A DNA stretch of 64,000 bases from Pyxicephalus adspersus (lineage: Eukaryota; Chordata; Amphibia; Anura; Pyxicephalidae), in assembly GCF_032062135.1 (NCBI RefSeq), contig NC_092863.1, forward strand, positions 13,681,286-13,745,285, given 5' to 3'. The notes beneath the pieces were generated by a model. The model was given only the letters and a program-made list of their open reading frames with translations, was not told where the DNA came from and did not search any database. Each line of letters opens with the position of its first letter. Positions within the stretch are counted from its first letter, which is position 1. Shown here piece after piece: positions 35,521-48,018 of this stretch. A program made the translations under genes and the position numbers.

Positions 35521-36270
35521 TACACATAGCACATAGATAAGATATACAAAATAAATGATTCACCTTTACTAATCAACATTCTGTATGATATGAAAGAAAA
35601 TTCATGATACCTTATGAAAAAATGATAGTTACCACATGACAAGAAATGTTATGATTGGAATGTAAAATGCGTGGGACCTGAACTCCAGATGGCACTGGCT
35701 CAGAGCAGATCCCCACGGGCAATGTATACTTGTATATCTATCTTGAAATCCAACATGTATACGGGCAGGTCGTCCTATCATACCCATTCACACCTAGGGT
35801 ACCTGTTCAATAAGAATCAGTCAATGCATGAGCAGGCAATCATACATTTCTTTTCTGCAACACTAACATATATGTTCATTTACCTAAATGTGCTCCAGCG
35901 TGCAAGATCTTGTTTGTTGATACTGTATGTGTTTATTTACCTAATGATCAATGACAAGGAATGCAGATTTGGTGGCAGATCTTCCCAGACTCCATAATCT
36001 GCCATTTTCCTTGTGTTAAACAATCAGTTTTCCTGCATTTGTTTATCTTTATGTTCTAATATGAATAATACAATATTTTTATTTTTAATTATCACATATA
36101 TAAACCCGAGTATTTTGTTGTATAGTGAACACAGAAGGTGCTCCACACATCTCCACAATACAATCATGGCATGTTGTTATTCCTAGCTCTATGTACACAA
36201 GTCTATGTACACACTCTGCTTTCACTATAAAAGCATTAAATAAAGGAGTTTACATAAAATATCTGCTTAC

Positions 36271-36450
36271 TTAGCGCTCTGACCTCCTCGGAGCCGCCCC
36301 TCGCTGCTTTTTTTTTTTCCTCCAGCGTCCAGCCGCCTAGGCCGCGCACTGAGCCGGTAGACGCGATTACGCAAGCCCGGGGATTGTGCAGAGGAGGAAG
36401 GCCCGAGGCGGGGAAACGTGGTGTGGGCTGGTTGTATGCTGATGTCATGG
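36271..36450 (-). other. acbd4: probable acbd4 5' non-coding exon in GC-rich promoter patch
   Basis: This CpG-rich patch stands out from AT-rich surroundings. It ends on the minus strand in GCGCTAA followed by a GTAAGC donor (36270-36265). It lies 5 kb upstream of the first coding exon on the same strand. The outer boundary is unknown. Confidence 0.65.
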
Positions 36451-36576
36451 CTCCTCTCCATCTCTAAAATCAATAATACTAAAGTAAACGCGTGCTGTTG
36501 TGGAAAGTATTAGAAAAAAGTTTATTTGTTTGATATTTTAGTGTAATAATATTTTTATGTGTTTAGTAATGTCTTG

Positions 36577-36590
36577 GTTGCCATGGAGAC
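36577..36590. promoter_or_regulatory. acbd4: RFX X-box-like site upstream of acbd4
   Basis: GTTGCCATGGAGAC matches the RFX-family X-box (GTTRCCATGGNAAC) with one clear deviation. It lies about 130 bp upstream of the presumed first exon. Confidence 0.5.
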
Positions 36591-36779
36591 ACGAGAGACC
36601 TAAATCAAATCAAATAAACGTTATACTATATAGTATTTATTATTTTATATATACTATTTTTATTATATAAACATTTATATAAAATGTATTGTTTATTTAT
36701 ATGATATTATAATAAACATTTGTGTTTCCCTCTGTGTGTCCTATGTGTAAATACAAGAGGAATTATATTATTAATAATA

Positions 36780-36860
36780 TTATTAATATTATTATTACAC
36801 AGTATTTATACATATTACACAGCGCTTTACAAACTCCTCAGTCATGGTATTAGCAATTCA
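36780..36860 (-). repeat. SINE 3' tail, minus strand
   Basis: TATTATTACACAGTATTTAT followed by CACAGCGCTTTACA is the inverted conserved tail. Confidence 0.7.
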
Positions 36861-36876
36861 GACATTTCTCTAAATT

Positions 36877-37222
36877 AAAGTGGAACTATTGTTCCAAAAT
36901 GACAACATGCTATCAGGCACAATTTTTATTACAGAACTGACTGGCAATGTCCATTACTTGCTTGTTATTATCAATAGTGTTTTTATAAATTACAACATAT
37001 TACATTGCGCTGTACATTAATCACATTCTTTTCTTTTAAAAGTGTGCAAGCGCAACTTATGTGATGACGGGGTGCTGGAAATGAATTATTTACGTCGCCC
37101 AGGCCTGGACCAGCAAGATGGTTAAAGCTCTGACACCTAGAAGAGGACTGGACAGAGACGGCGGCAATTCTTCTGCAATTACAAACCTGCCTGATTGCAG
37201 TTTTTAATTTTTAATGTTTAGT
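36877..37222. repeat. candidate MITE with AAAGTGGAACTA-type ends
   Basis: The left end AAAGTGGAACTATTG and right end TAGTTCCACTGTAA are inverted. A short SINE tail (about 36985-37025, minus) lies inside. Confidence 0.5.
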
Positions 37223-37898
37223 TCCACTGTAAATTGGACCTTAGAGCACTATAGAAGGTACAGTAATAACGGCCAGGTCCCTTCTTCCTGTAAAAATGTT
37301 AAAAAAAGCTGCTGATGATATGAAGATTTAAATTGATCTCACCTCCGTCTTCCACCACTGGTGACTAGGTGACGATGACATAACGCTGATTTGGGTAAGA
37401 TACTTGGAAATATAGAGCAGCCCAAATCTACTGAGTAATGGACTGTGTCTGTAGGTGGCATAGATTGGTCTATATTGAGCCTTTCTATTCAGTAGTGAAA
37501 CCAGGCAATCAAGTCGGCTTGAAGGAAGATCTCACTTCTTCTAGAGATGCTTCAGGGATGTTCAGACTTGCAGCATTAAGGAGAGTTTTGTAATAATGTG
37601 TGTAGGTGTTGCTACCATGCTTTTGGAAGCCACAGGTCTATCCACCCCTGGAACTGGTTCAAAATTATCCAAATCTATGTTTTAAGCCAACTCCATTTCC
37701 AGGCTCCACTACTGGCCACAGATAGAAAGCTTTAACACAAATTGATGTAGGTCACCTGAAAGCTTCTTTACACTGCAATGTCAATTAATCGCTTTTCACA
37801 CACTAAGTCTTTGTGTGTTCTTTCTTTCTTTATAATTATATCAGAATCTTCGCAGAAGAAAGGTATGAGGAAAGTAGGAGTCTAAACCTTACTTTACT

Positions 37899-38110
37899 AG
37901 GACCCTTGGAAGTTTGAAGTAGACTTTGCATTGAATTGCAAGGTTTTGGCTAAGCAAAATGCCAACACAATTGGTCTATTGGTTCCTGTACTCCCCTGAT
38001 CGTTCTTCTGCAAACATGTCCTAATATTCTTCCTACTCATTGTCATTCCTGCTTACAATACCTGGTCATTCTTTCTGCATACCTAAGTCATTGCTTGGCA
38101 AATTTATTTT
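37899..38110 (+). repeat. dispersed repeat, copy 1 (second copy at 57424-57890)
   Basis: Shares phrases such as CTACTCATTGTCATTCCTGC and TTCTTTCTGCAT with 57590-57645, in the same orientation. Confidence 0.7.
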
Positions 38111-41026
38111 CAAAACTAGTAAAAGAAGTGATAAAAATTAAGCTCTTCTGGGAATATCTAATATTTCTCTGTGCCTGGGATGGGTACTTCCCTTTACCAC
38201 ATACATAGTGCTAAAAGTGTCTGTCTCTATCACCCCAGGGGTTTAGAAGGTATCTATTTTTGCTCTGGAGAAAGCTGTGAAATGTTGGATTTCCCATTGA
38301 TTTCTGTGCTAGGAAAAGATTCCAGCAGGCTTGTACAAATGGTACTTGGTATAAAAATTTTAAATAGAAAAGACAATAGTCACCAGGATAGAGGATGAAT
38401 CTCATCAATAGGGGAGTTCTAACACTTTAAAACTGGTGAGGGGAAAAGAAACATGTCATAATCCCCCTAAAGAAGAAAGCTTTTAAACATGTGCTACCTA
38501 GTTTCTTCATAGGTAATAAGTCAGGTCATTCAGTGCAACAAAAATATTTTTAACCAATAAAAATAGAAACTTTTTTTGTAGAAACCAGTTGTCTAGTTGT
38601 GTGGCAATGTCCCTTTGCTGGCACCCTGGCAGTCAAAGCAATCTTATTGAGCTTTATGCTTAGTGGGGGGGTCACCCGCCTAATGCACGACTTTCCATAG
38701 CAAATATATAGGTCAGGCAATAACTCTGATAAGCAAAGGCCAAATGAGAGGATGAATGCTGAATTAAATATTTCTTTTGTCTGCGGTATAGGAAGCCACA
38801 ACATTTAATACAGTAAATAGAAATGGGCAACTTTTGTGTTTATGCAAAAAAATAAAAATAAAAAAGCGTGGTTTATGGAAAAATGGAATTATAATGCCTT
38901 TATGCTCTGTTTTATTTATTTTTTTACAGATACAGACACAGTTAATACACTGAAACATCCCTAATATCAGTGTCACAGGACACTATGAGTTTTAATGAGA
39001 TGACAGTGGAAGCTGCATTAACATGGTCACAGGGTAAGCCTCAATATTCAGTTTCTAACTAAGACAGGTTCTCTTTAACCAAGTACATGAATCCAATTGT
39101 GAATGTAAACACAATTTGTGACAATCTTGTAAGGGTCAAATGTTTTAGTTGCTGACTACAGAAAAACACCCATTCATGGGGAGGGGTGAATATATAGTGT
39201 AGGGGTGAATAAGTACTCTCATTCTGCTAATTAGTCATCATTCAGAACAATACATTGTACAAAGTTGCACATATACAGTATATATATTTGCTGGCTGTTG
39301 GTGTGACATGTAAACACTAGATGGCACTGCTCCACCATTCTTAGCTATTACATTCCACTAATAATTAGGTATTATATATGGATAGGATTAGCAAAGTCTA
39401 TACAGTCATTTCCTGCAACATTTTACAAGTTATCAATCTACTAATCCCTTAGCTTTGTGCCTGGAATCTTTACAATTAGAGTAATCATTCTATCACATCG
39501 CTTAATCTAATTTATAATCTTGCAATGGTGGATCACACTGGATGGTGATTATGCCCAACCCAGGTATTAATGTCATCTTTAGTCGCTGCAGAAATACACC
39601 AATTCATATATATGTATTTATTATCCAGAAGTAGACTTCTACCTTTCTTTCTGCCTTATCCTTTTTTCTTCCCTTTATTGGGTTTTTTTTTCCTATTTTC
39701 TTTTCACCCAAGATTCACACACACTTTTTCCAAGACTCCACATAGGTTCTCTTTTACTCCCTCTGCCTTTTTCTTCTCCACAACTTTCTTTCTCTCCCCC
39801 TTCTTCCTTCCTTCTTAAATTTCACTCTCTTTCCCCTAATTCTAGTTTTCGAAAGCAACCTATTTAACATGGGGTAACTTTCTACAAGTTATAACTTCTA
39901 AAAGTTAAAGCGCCGAATTCTTGGCACTCATGGTGCTCTTCTTGCTTTTTTGTTAGGCCCCATGTCATGTTCTCTTCCTGTCCTCACTCATCTCTCCACT
40001 TACATCTTTTTTGTTTGTTTTCCTTTACAAAAGGTTAGTCATCAGTGATGACACAGCTGCAGAAGATGTTGAATGTTATGGTCTGACATATACCTGCTGT
40101 GGCCCAGCATGAATCATGGGTTCATTAGTTCAGTATCTGGCCTTTACAATGTCCAGTGCATAAACCCAATCACAGTTACAAGTCAAGTGCTAAGAGAAAA
40201 CAGAGTAAGGGAAGTAAAAACCACATTTCAGGTTCAGGTGCATTTACTAGAATGCACTATAGCTTCCTCTTTACCAGATTTCACCTACAGGTGGCACTGT
40301 GGGCAAATCTTAAATGACAACTTTGGGTGCCTTTGAAATAAAGAGTAAGTAAAAGGTGTCCAGATGCTGCAGAATTGTATTCTATATGGCTATCCCTTTA
40401 GCTAATGCATTTATTGTATTTAACTTATTTAAGTCGTATTTAGTTGCCATGTTTTTATTAGCTTTACTGTGATTCACTCTCTTGTGTCCCTGGCACTGCT
40501 AGAGGATAATAGTATTCCCAGAGGAACTGTTGTATCAGCACATTCCCTACAGCCAATGTGTGAATTCTCCCCAGACCTCCTATTCATTCCGCGGCCAGGT
40601 CACAGCTCTGACTAACAAGAATGGACGGGGTGCAGAAGAGTCGACTTTGGTGGAGGAAAAGAGGCAAATCTTCAAGGTGGGGTGGAAACAAAAAGCTGCC
40701 TATGTATATATTGTTACTACATATTGGAGGTTTACAGAGAAAAACATCTACTTATGTGTTGGACCTTCTTACGATTGGAGAATCTGGGCAGGCTGCTGGC
40801 TTCGGCCCGGGGGGCATTTTAAGTCGGCCCGGTTGAGCCATAGCACCAAAGTATCTCTATTCTTAGCCTTCTCTATAGGAGCAATTTTTGGTTGAACACA
40901 AAAAATCTACAAGCAATTTTATACTTTGAACTAGTTAGGAACTCCAATTACGTGTACGCAGTCACTTCTTTCTATAATTTCTATTTGCACCACAAAGCAT
41001 GGTGGAGAAATCACTAACTAATCGCA

Positions 41027-41419
41027 NNNNNNNNNNNNNNNNNNNNNNNNNNNNNNNNNNNNNNNNNNNNNNNNNNNNNNNNNNNNNNNNNNNNNNNNNN
41101 NNNNNNNNNNNNNNNNNNNNNNNNNNNNNNNNNNNNNNNNNNNNNNNNNNNNNNNNNNNNNNNNNNNNNNNNNNNNNNNNNNNNNNNNNNNNNNNNNNNN
41201 NNNNNNNNNNNNNNNNNNNNNNNNNNNNNNNNNNNNNNNNNNNNNNNNNNNNNNNNNNNNNNNNNNNNNNNNNNNNNNNNNNNNNNNNNNNNNNNNNNNN
41301 NNNNNNNNNNNNNNNNNNNNNNNNNNNNNNNNNNNNNNNNNNNNNNNNNNNNNNNNNNNNNNNNNNNNNNNNNNNNNNNNNNNNNNNNNNNNNNNNNNNN
41401 NNNNNNNNNNNNNNNNNNN
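41027..41419. other. assembly gap (393 N)
   Basis: Run of N between acbd4 and plcd3. Confidence 0.99.
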
Positions 41420-43199
41420 ACTTGTCTTGTTTCTGCCCTAATTTACATTTGGCCAGTAAAGGAAGCACAGCAATAAGCCCAAAGTAGGGAAGGGGGGCAC
41501 AGTACGTCAAATCAAATCTTTTTTAGTACAATAGGTAATGGCTGGAACTCCTACCGACTTTTTTTATGTGCTTGTGGGAAGTTGTTCCACTTCTTGTCCA
41601 GGGCACATTTATTCCAAAAGGGAGACAGACAGCAATTAAAATGTTGTCAATTTTTTACTTCTATGTTCCATTAAGATGATTTCCACCAACATCCTGTCCA
41701 AGGACAACACACATATCACAAATATCGCTTCTTCCATGCTACCTAAAACTATTTTTTCAACTTCATGTAAACATTTTTGGCCTTATACTGAGCAAGCCTG
41801 GAAAGTACCTACAGTACTCTCAGAGTCCATGAGAAACCTTGATATCTACCCATGTCCAAGGTATGCCCCATCCATTCCACACCCTGAATCCAAATGTCAA
41901 CTGCAGAATTCCAGAGCCCATAAATTTCATCTCAAGTTGTCATTGATATTAGATCATTTCTTTTATTGTGCTATAACTGAGCTTTCCTAAAGCAGAATTT
42001 GTAGGAAGGAGGGGTAAAGATTATGGAATAGATTGTCCTCAATCAACTAAGTAAGGTTTGTAATGATGAATTCTTCATCAGGACTGGCATCTTCCCTTTT
42101 CAGCAATTAGGTGGCCACCATTGACAACTCTTGAGTATGTATGCTAGAGTATTAACTAATCCTTTGGCTGAACTTGGTATTTTGTAGATGTTGAAAGTGT
42201 ACACATGGCTAAAATAAGTGATTTTTTTGGCAAGTTCCTTCCTACTAATTGCAGTTTGTTTTTTTATCAACTTTAAATGGTTCCAAGAATGTGTAATAAT
42301 AAAATATGCCCTCTCACCTTCCTATTGTTTCCACTGGTTTATAAAGATAGCGGACCATGGACCTTCCCATTCCATTTTCTCTCTGTAGGCAGCCTTGGCC
42401 TTGTCTCTATGTTTGCTTAGGGTGTGCATGGAAACTGAGATATTTTGGCTGCCAGTTGAAATCTTTTGTTTGGAAATCACTCCAACTTTTTTTTTTATTT
42501 AACTTTTTGCGATATCTTTATATACAAGAGCTTAAACTAATCTATGATTTTTAGTTTTTGTGTGAGACCATTTAATATCTTGTTGCATCTGAGTGCATCA
42601 AAACCAGTAAAATAAATTTCAACTCCAAGAAGTCAAAAATAGTTCTGGATGGTGAGGAAGTGCTGGAACCATTCTATTAGGTTGGTATTGTTGCCTTTGT
42701 TTGCAAGATTTATCCTCACTTTGTGTTACATTTGTTCCCTGCACTATGTGTAAGCACCACTCAGATAGTCACCTATATGTTCTGCTTTTTTTAATTTTTT
42801 TTTTGGTGGGTAGTTGTGTCACTGATACATCTCCATACCATTGGTAGCAGGGACCCTACATATGCCACTGTTGTGACTAGAATAAAATAAAAATCTAAAA
42901 CAGAATGGTTATTCTGTTGTGCTCCCTCTCTTTTTTTATTTTGATTTTAATAGGCAACCAACAAATTGACATATACAAAAAAAAAACTTTCAGATAAGGT
43001 GCATAAAATCCAGCATAAAACATAAAGTAAAATTGAGAGTGCACATTTACAGTGAGGTGTACAAAGAAACAATAAAGAAAACAGCAATAACCCATAGTTA
43101 TACTCCTCACTTTGTACAGAAAAAAACATAAAATTAACGAGTAACCTCAAATGATGTGCAGGTAAGCAACATTTGGGCTACGTTGGTTCCCAGATTTTA

Positions 43200-43330
43200 G
43201 GAAATTTGAAAAGAAAGAGAGAGAAAAGGGAGAGAGAGAATAAGAAGAAAAGAAAGGAGGACATAAAAAGAAAAAGACGGGTTGGGGGTGCAAGGAAAGG
43301 CAGGGGAATGGCGGGACAGGGTATGGGGAG
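43200..43330 (+). repeat. polypurine tract
   Basis: About 130 bases composed almost only of G and A, with GAGAGAGA and AAGAAAAG blocks. It may be the remnant of a retroelement UTR. Confidence 0.6.
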
Positions 43331-44249
43331 AGATCCTAAGAATCTTGGGTATATGGGCGAGTGCTCCCTCTCTCACCTTGGAGGTTACCCATAATAAATG
43401 GTTTAATATTTTCCTTATATTTACCTTTTTCAAAGAGCTACAGCATAGGGTCCTTTTTCTTTTGAATCTTCTCCTAGGAATGGTTGGTTCTCAATGACAT
43501 TGGCAATGATGATATGACAACACTCTCTTTATTATTACAGTGTGTGTAGGGCATTGTGATGACACCTTGGAGGGGGGTCAATGGTAACGTGCACTCAAAG
43601 TATTTCCCCAGAGTTTCAGGTTTAATGATGGCTGACATTATTTAGCTTATAATGCAGACATATTGTGGTGAAAGGGGTACTTAGGAGCACAGCCCCAGAG
43701 AGGAGGTAAGTGTTGCTATCTTATTTTAGAAAGTTTGGACTCCAACTGGTATAGACAAATACAACCTAATTTTGTTTTGAACTGAAGTTTTTGTATTAGG
43801 CTTGTGAAAAAACATTGCTTATTCTCTGCAGTTTTATTTACAAAATTCACAAAAAGTCTCTTTCCTGCTAATTAAGATTTCATTATAAGAAATTGATGCT
43901 TATTTTTACTTTGGATATATTTGTGGTAAAACTATTGTATGGCATTCTGTTTTACCTTATTATTAAATGAATGTTTGTGTGTTTTGCAGTCTTCCAAATG
44001 GAAATTGGTCCTTCTTATCGACCTATTCGGCTTTGATAACGGTCACACACAAAGGTGAGGTTGTGCATTGTCACCGAGATGGTCACACAGTAACGATGTG
44101 TGTAAGTTTGATTCCACAAACATAATAAAAATAGTTGTAGTCAGTTTGTATCCTGAGCTTCTGTTTTTTACTGCAAGAAAATAATGAAGATTCTTAAAGT
44201 TAAATATAACACTTTAAAGGACAGCTTTCTTTTAGTTATTCTTTAGTTT

Positions 44250-45012
44250 CCATCGCAAGCATGGTTGGTGTTTGAATTTGGGTTGTCCTTATGTTCGTCC
44301 TGAATATGGCTGTTCGAATTCGGATAGAGCCAACCCCAAAAACACGGGATTCGGGGGCGCAAATTAAATTAATGTTAAAGTAATTTATTGAATGTGTGTG
44401 ATTTGTGTAACTAACTTTTATTTTTTTACAGGTTATCCCACAATGACAGGATAATTGCCACCACTGCACAGCCGTGGGAATCCTCCTGGCAGTGTGGGAT
44501 CCCCGAGCACTAGAGGTAAATGAGGACAAGTCTCCCCATTCATCACTCATACACATAGTTCTCTGTGATTGGCTGAAGAAAGGTAAACCCTGATGACAGT
44601 TTAAGTGTCATCAGGATTTTCTTTTCCCCAGCCACTCACAGAGCACTAGAGGTGAATGAATGGGGATACTTGTCCCCATTTAGCCTCTATTGCCCCACGG
44701 ATCTTCTCAATGAATTCGGCCACGGTCGCTTTAATTGAGAAAAGTGTGCGATCTGCAGCACCAGAGATTAATTAAATTAGAGAAACTCTATCTAAGAACA
44801 CATACAACTAGTAAAGGGGTGCAAGAGCAATCAGTGGAGCGGAGCTGACAGCTGGTTGCTCTTGCAGTTCTTCACAGTCCCGAAAAAAAACAAACTAATT
44901 TTCCCACTATTGACTTTATTGGTGTTCGAATTCGGCATTCGATCACCCGAACAATATCACGTATTCGATCGAATAGTTGTCAAATCGAATAGTGAGATAT
45001 TCGACCAGCACT
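44250..45012. repeat. dispersed repeat with GTTCGAATTCGG motifs at both ends
   Basis: GTTCGAATTCGG occurs on the plus strand near both flanks (about 44313 and 44932). The middle (44480-44790) is related to the palindrome-rich repeat at 34461-34760. Confidence 0.6.
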
Positions 45013-45587
45013 AATGTACAGTATGATAATGAGATCTCCAGAACTTTGGGCCCCTAGAATGGTGAGGAGGGTATATATTAGCCCAAGGGACTGTACTATA
45101 GGGGTTGAGGGGGTATTAAGGAATCATTGTATCATCCACGTATCTCAACACTTAAGGTGGTTGACCAATAAAATGATTGTAATGTTGATGTGTGCATGTT
45201 CTGTAAATAATTATAACAGACATTGGGAGGTCAATGCTTGTCCCTCTTGTGTACAGTACACAGTGTTCAAGTTCATGTTTGTAGCCGATCCTTGTTCAGT
45301 AATTTATCAGGGTGTGAATAGACCTCTTGATATACATCTGTGAGTAGATCCTTTACAGGGAAAGGCAGGGTTGTTTAACAGTGGGAAGAGGAGAGCAAAG
45401 CATCTGAAAAACAAATTAAATGGATTTTATTTCCAGCTGACCTCTTGAAGAAAAGCCTGGAGGTTTGTAAATATATTTAAGGCGTAGAATTATGTGTATC
45501 TTGGTTCCAGGAAACTTTTATCTGGAATGCTGAAATTTTCTTGTTGCCTACAGGAATGGGGGTCTTAAAGCAGACCCATCATCTAAT

Positions 45588-46138
45588 NNNNNNNNNNNNN
45601 NNNNNNNNNNNNNNNNNNNNNNNNNNNNNNNNNNNNNNNNNNNNNNNNNNNNNNNNNNNNNNNNNNNNNNNNNNNNNNNNNNNNNNNNNNNNNNNNNNNN
45701 NNNNNNNNNNNNNNNNNNNNNNNNNNNNNNNNNNNNNNNNNNNNNNNNNNNNNNNNNNNNNNNNNNNNNNNNNNNNNNNNNNNNNNNNNNNNNNNNNNNN
45801 NNNNNNNNNNNNNNNNNNNNNNNNNNNNNNNNNNNNNNNNNNNNNNNNNNNNNNNNNNNNNNNNNNNNNNNNNNNNNNNNNNNNNNNNNNNNNNNNNNNN
45901 NNNNNNNNNNNNNNNNNNNNNNNNNNNNNNNNNNNNNNNNNNNNNNNNNNNNNNNNNNNNNNNNNNNNNNNNNNNNNNNNNNNNNNNNNNNNNNNNNNNN
46001 NNNNNNNNNNNNNNNNNNNNNNNNNNNNNNNNNNNNNNNNNNNNNNNNNNNNNNNNNNNNNNNNNNNNNNNNNNNNNNNNNNNNNNNNNNNNNNNNNNNN
46101 NNNNNNNNNNNNNNNNNNNNNNNNNNNNNNNNNNNNNN
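45588..46138. other. assembly gap (551 N)
   Basis: Run of N; open frames through it are meaningless. Confidence 0.99.
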
Positions 46139-46540
46139 ATGATTATTGCTGTTAAAAACTTATTTTCATTGGGATATCTTTTATACCTAAAAAAGGACAA
46201 CCAAGGAGAAAAGCGAATTTGGTTACATAGAAAAGATAGTTCTGGAACATATGCATAGAATTTATGTCAAAGGGACTGTAAGCTACAGCAAAGGATGAAA
46301 AACAGGGTGAAAACAAGTATTTAAAAAAAACAAAAAAAAAACAAAAACATTATTTAGGAATTTTTAAAAAAGAGTGGGCAGAGAGTGGGAGCAGGTAAAG
46401 GGTATTATATCAGGGTGTTCATGTAAAACAAACATACATCAGTACAATATACAAATAAAGAACAATAAGGGAGTAAAAAAGGGGGGGAAACCAAGAAAAG
46501 TAGTTACAACATACATGAAAACATAAGTCAACATATAGAG

Positions 46541-46905
46541 CAGGGGTGGGCAAACTTTTTCAGTCAGGGGCCACATAAAAAAATTTGAAAGAGGGGCGGG
46601 GCCGATGGGAGAGAGGGCGCGGTTATGCCATCATGACATCAAGTTCAGTGGCATGACCCCGACCACTCTCCCATCGCAGATCAGAGCCTGTGATGGGAGA
46701 GTGGGCGGGTTATGTGCAGGGACACAGCCCACCCACCTCCACGAGCTGGGACATGTTCTGCGGCTCTGACCAGTATGCCCTCCCCCCGCGGGGTCCTTCT
46801 CCTGACTCTGCTCGGGGTGTCATTGGCCAGAGCCTCGGAACACCCAAAGGGTGAGAGAAACCACCGTATTGGGCCATATTTTGGGCCGTAGTTTGCCCAT
46901 GCCTG
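46541..46905. mobile_element. hAT-like non-autonomous transposon
   Basis: Ends CAGGGGTGGGCAAACTTTTT and AGTTTGCCCATGCCTG are hAT-type inverted repeats. Flanking octamers ATATAGAG and ATAAGGAA no longer match well. Interior similarity to 6427-6736 (CCCACCCACT/GATGGGAGAG segments). Confidence 0.8.
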
Positions 46906-47131
46906 ATAAGGAAGAATTATAATAACAAAATTAACAAATATGGGCATCCAAAACGCAAATGAAAGATGCTCCAATGCAGAGTAATTTAAAAGCAACTCCT
47001 GCAAGAGAATTGCTTTACAATAAAACACGGGGAAGGGATTGGCAACATTGGCAACATCTTCTAAACATCTGACACTTTGCAGAAGAATTCTCCTATTGTG
47101 CGGGATGTTGAACTAGTATAAAAGTATCTTA

Positions 47132-47437
47132 GGCTATGTACACATGTGCAATAATTGTTAAGGATTCTTTGCAACGACTAATGACTGCACCATGCATGAA
47201 TGAGCGCTGTACATACTGCACCATTCTGCTCTATGGAGAGGGGAGGGGGGAGAACGAGGGAGCGGCACCGTGCTGCGCTCTCTCCCCTTCACTTCTATTA
47301 CGATCATTCGTCGTCAATTGTCCGTGGATCCGCCAGGACGGTCGTTCAAATGACAAGCCCTGTACACACGCCAGATTCTCGTCCGATATCACCCCTGAGC
47401 CGATTATCGGACGAGAACCATTGCACGTATGCAAGAG
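47132..47437 (+). mobile_element. PIF/Harbinger-like MITE, copy 3
   Basis: Left end GGCTATGTACACATGTGCAA follows TTA. The right end has decayed to GCACGTATGCAAGAG before another TTA. Lies about 450 bp upstream of the plcd3 start codon. Confidence 0.82.
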
Positions 47438-47775
47438 TTATAAACAATTTTTTTAAGTCATTCAGTTAGAATTTACATTGCATAAAATCATACTCCTATC
47501 ACATGATCTTGTACAAATGTAAATGTTATATTTGTGCTGCATCTTGAAGCATCATAAATAAATTGCTCTACATCCCCAACCTGCTCAGATTGCTTCTCTA
47601 GCCTGTTTTTGTGGCTTTTAGGATAGAGAGTGGCTGTGATTTTGAAATGTGACTCCAGGGAAGTAAGGCAGCCAAAGACTGTAAAATCTGTGCTAAGGAG
47701 GAGCAAGGGAAGGAGGTTGGACTGAGGCTGCTCACACACAAAGGCTCCAGAGACAGGCAGAAACAGAGCTTAGAT

Positions 47776-47793
47776 ATGTACAGAACTAACTAG
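47776..47793 (+). other. 5-codon upstream ORF before plcd3
   Basis: ATG TAC AGA ACT AAC TAG lies about 100 bases before the plcd3 start. Relevant only if it is in the transcript leader. Confidence 0.3.
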
Positions 47794-47889
47794 GTGACAC
47801 AGCTGAGCATTACAAGAGGCAAAGCAGACTGCTAGGAACCCAAATAGAAGGAAGTCAGAGAGAATTATTGGTGGCACCCAGCAAAAGGC

Positions 47890-48000
47890 ATGAAATGCCC
47901 AGCTTCTGGAGCACAGTATGTGGAGGGAAGAGGAAGAAGTACCAGGCTGATCCCGAAGTGGTGGTTGAACAAGTTCAATGTACCAAGAGCCATGGGCTGA
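47890..48000 (+). other. out-of-frame ORF overlapping the plcd3 start
   Basis: ATG at 47890 precedes the plcd3 ATG by five bases (ATGAAATG) in another frame. It stays open for 36 codons, ending at TGA 47998-48000. Confidence 0.5.
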
Positions 48001-48018
48001 GAACCTTCAAAAAAATGG
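47895..48018 (+). CDS. plcd3: plcd3 exon 1
   Basis: Encodes the first 41 residues (MPSFWSTVCGGKRKK... to RTFKKM) plus one base; donor GTAAGT. The start is the ATG at 47895; the open frame extends nine codons further left but without an ATG. The basic N-terminus and the ending KKMG parallel human PLCD3 (RALKKMG). No GC-rich promoter patch is visible. Confidence 0.88.

Larger units (their letters stand above)
36600..47100. other. intergenic region between divergent acbd4 and plcd3, no gene seen
   Basis: No convincing coding exon was found. The region holds SINE tails, hAT-like and palindromic elements, a polypurine tract and two gaps. Open frames over the gaps are artefacts of N. Confidence 0.55.

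Noticed and set aside
39640..39840. Pyrimidine-rich stretch with an 82-codon frame
   Set aside because: Low complexity Phe/Ser/Pro translation; no coding signature.
40962..46200. Long open frames across the gaps at 41 kb and 46 kb
   Set aside because: They consist of N and have no real sequence support.
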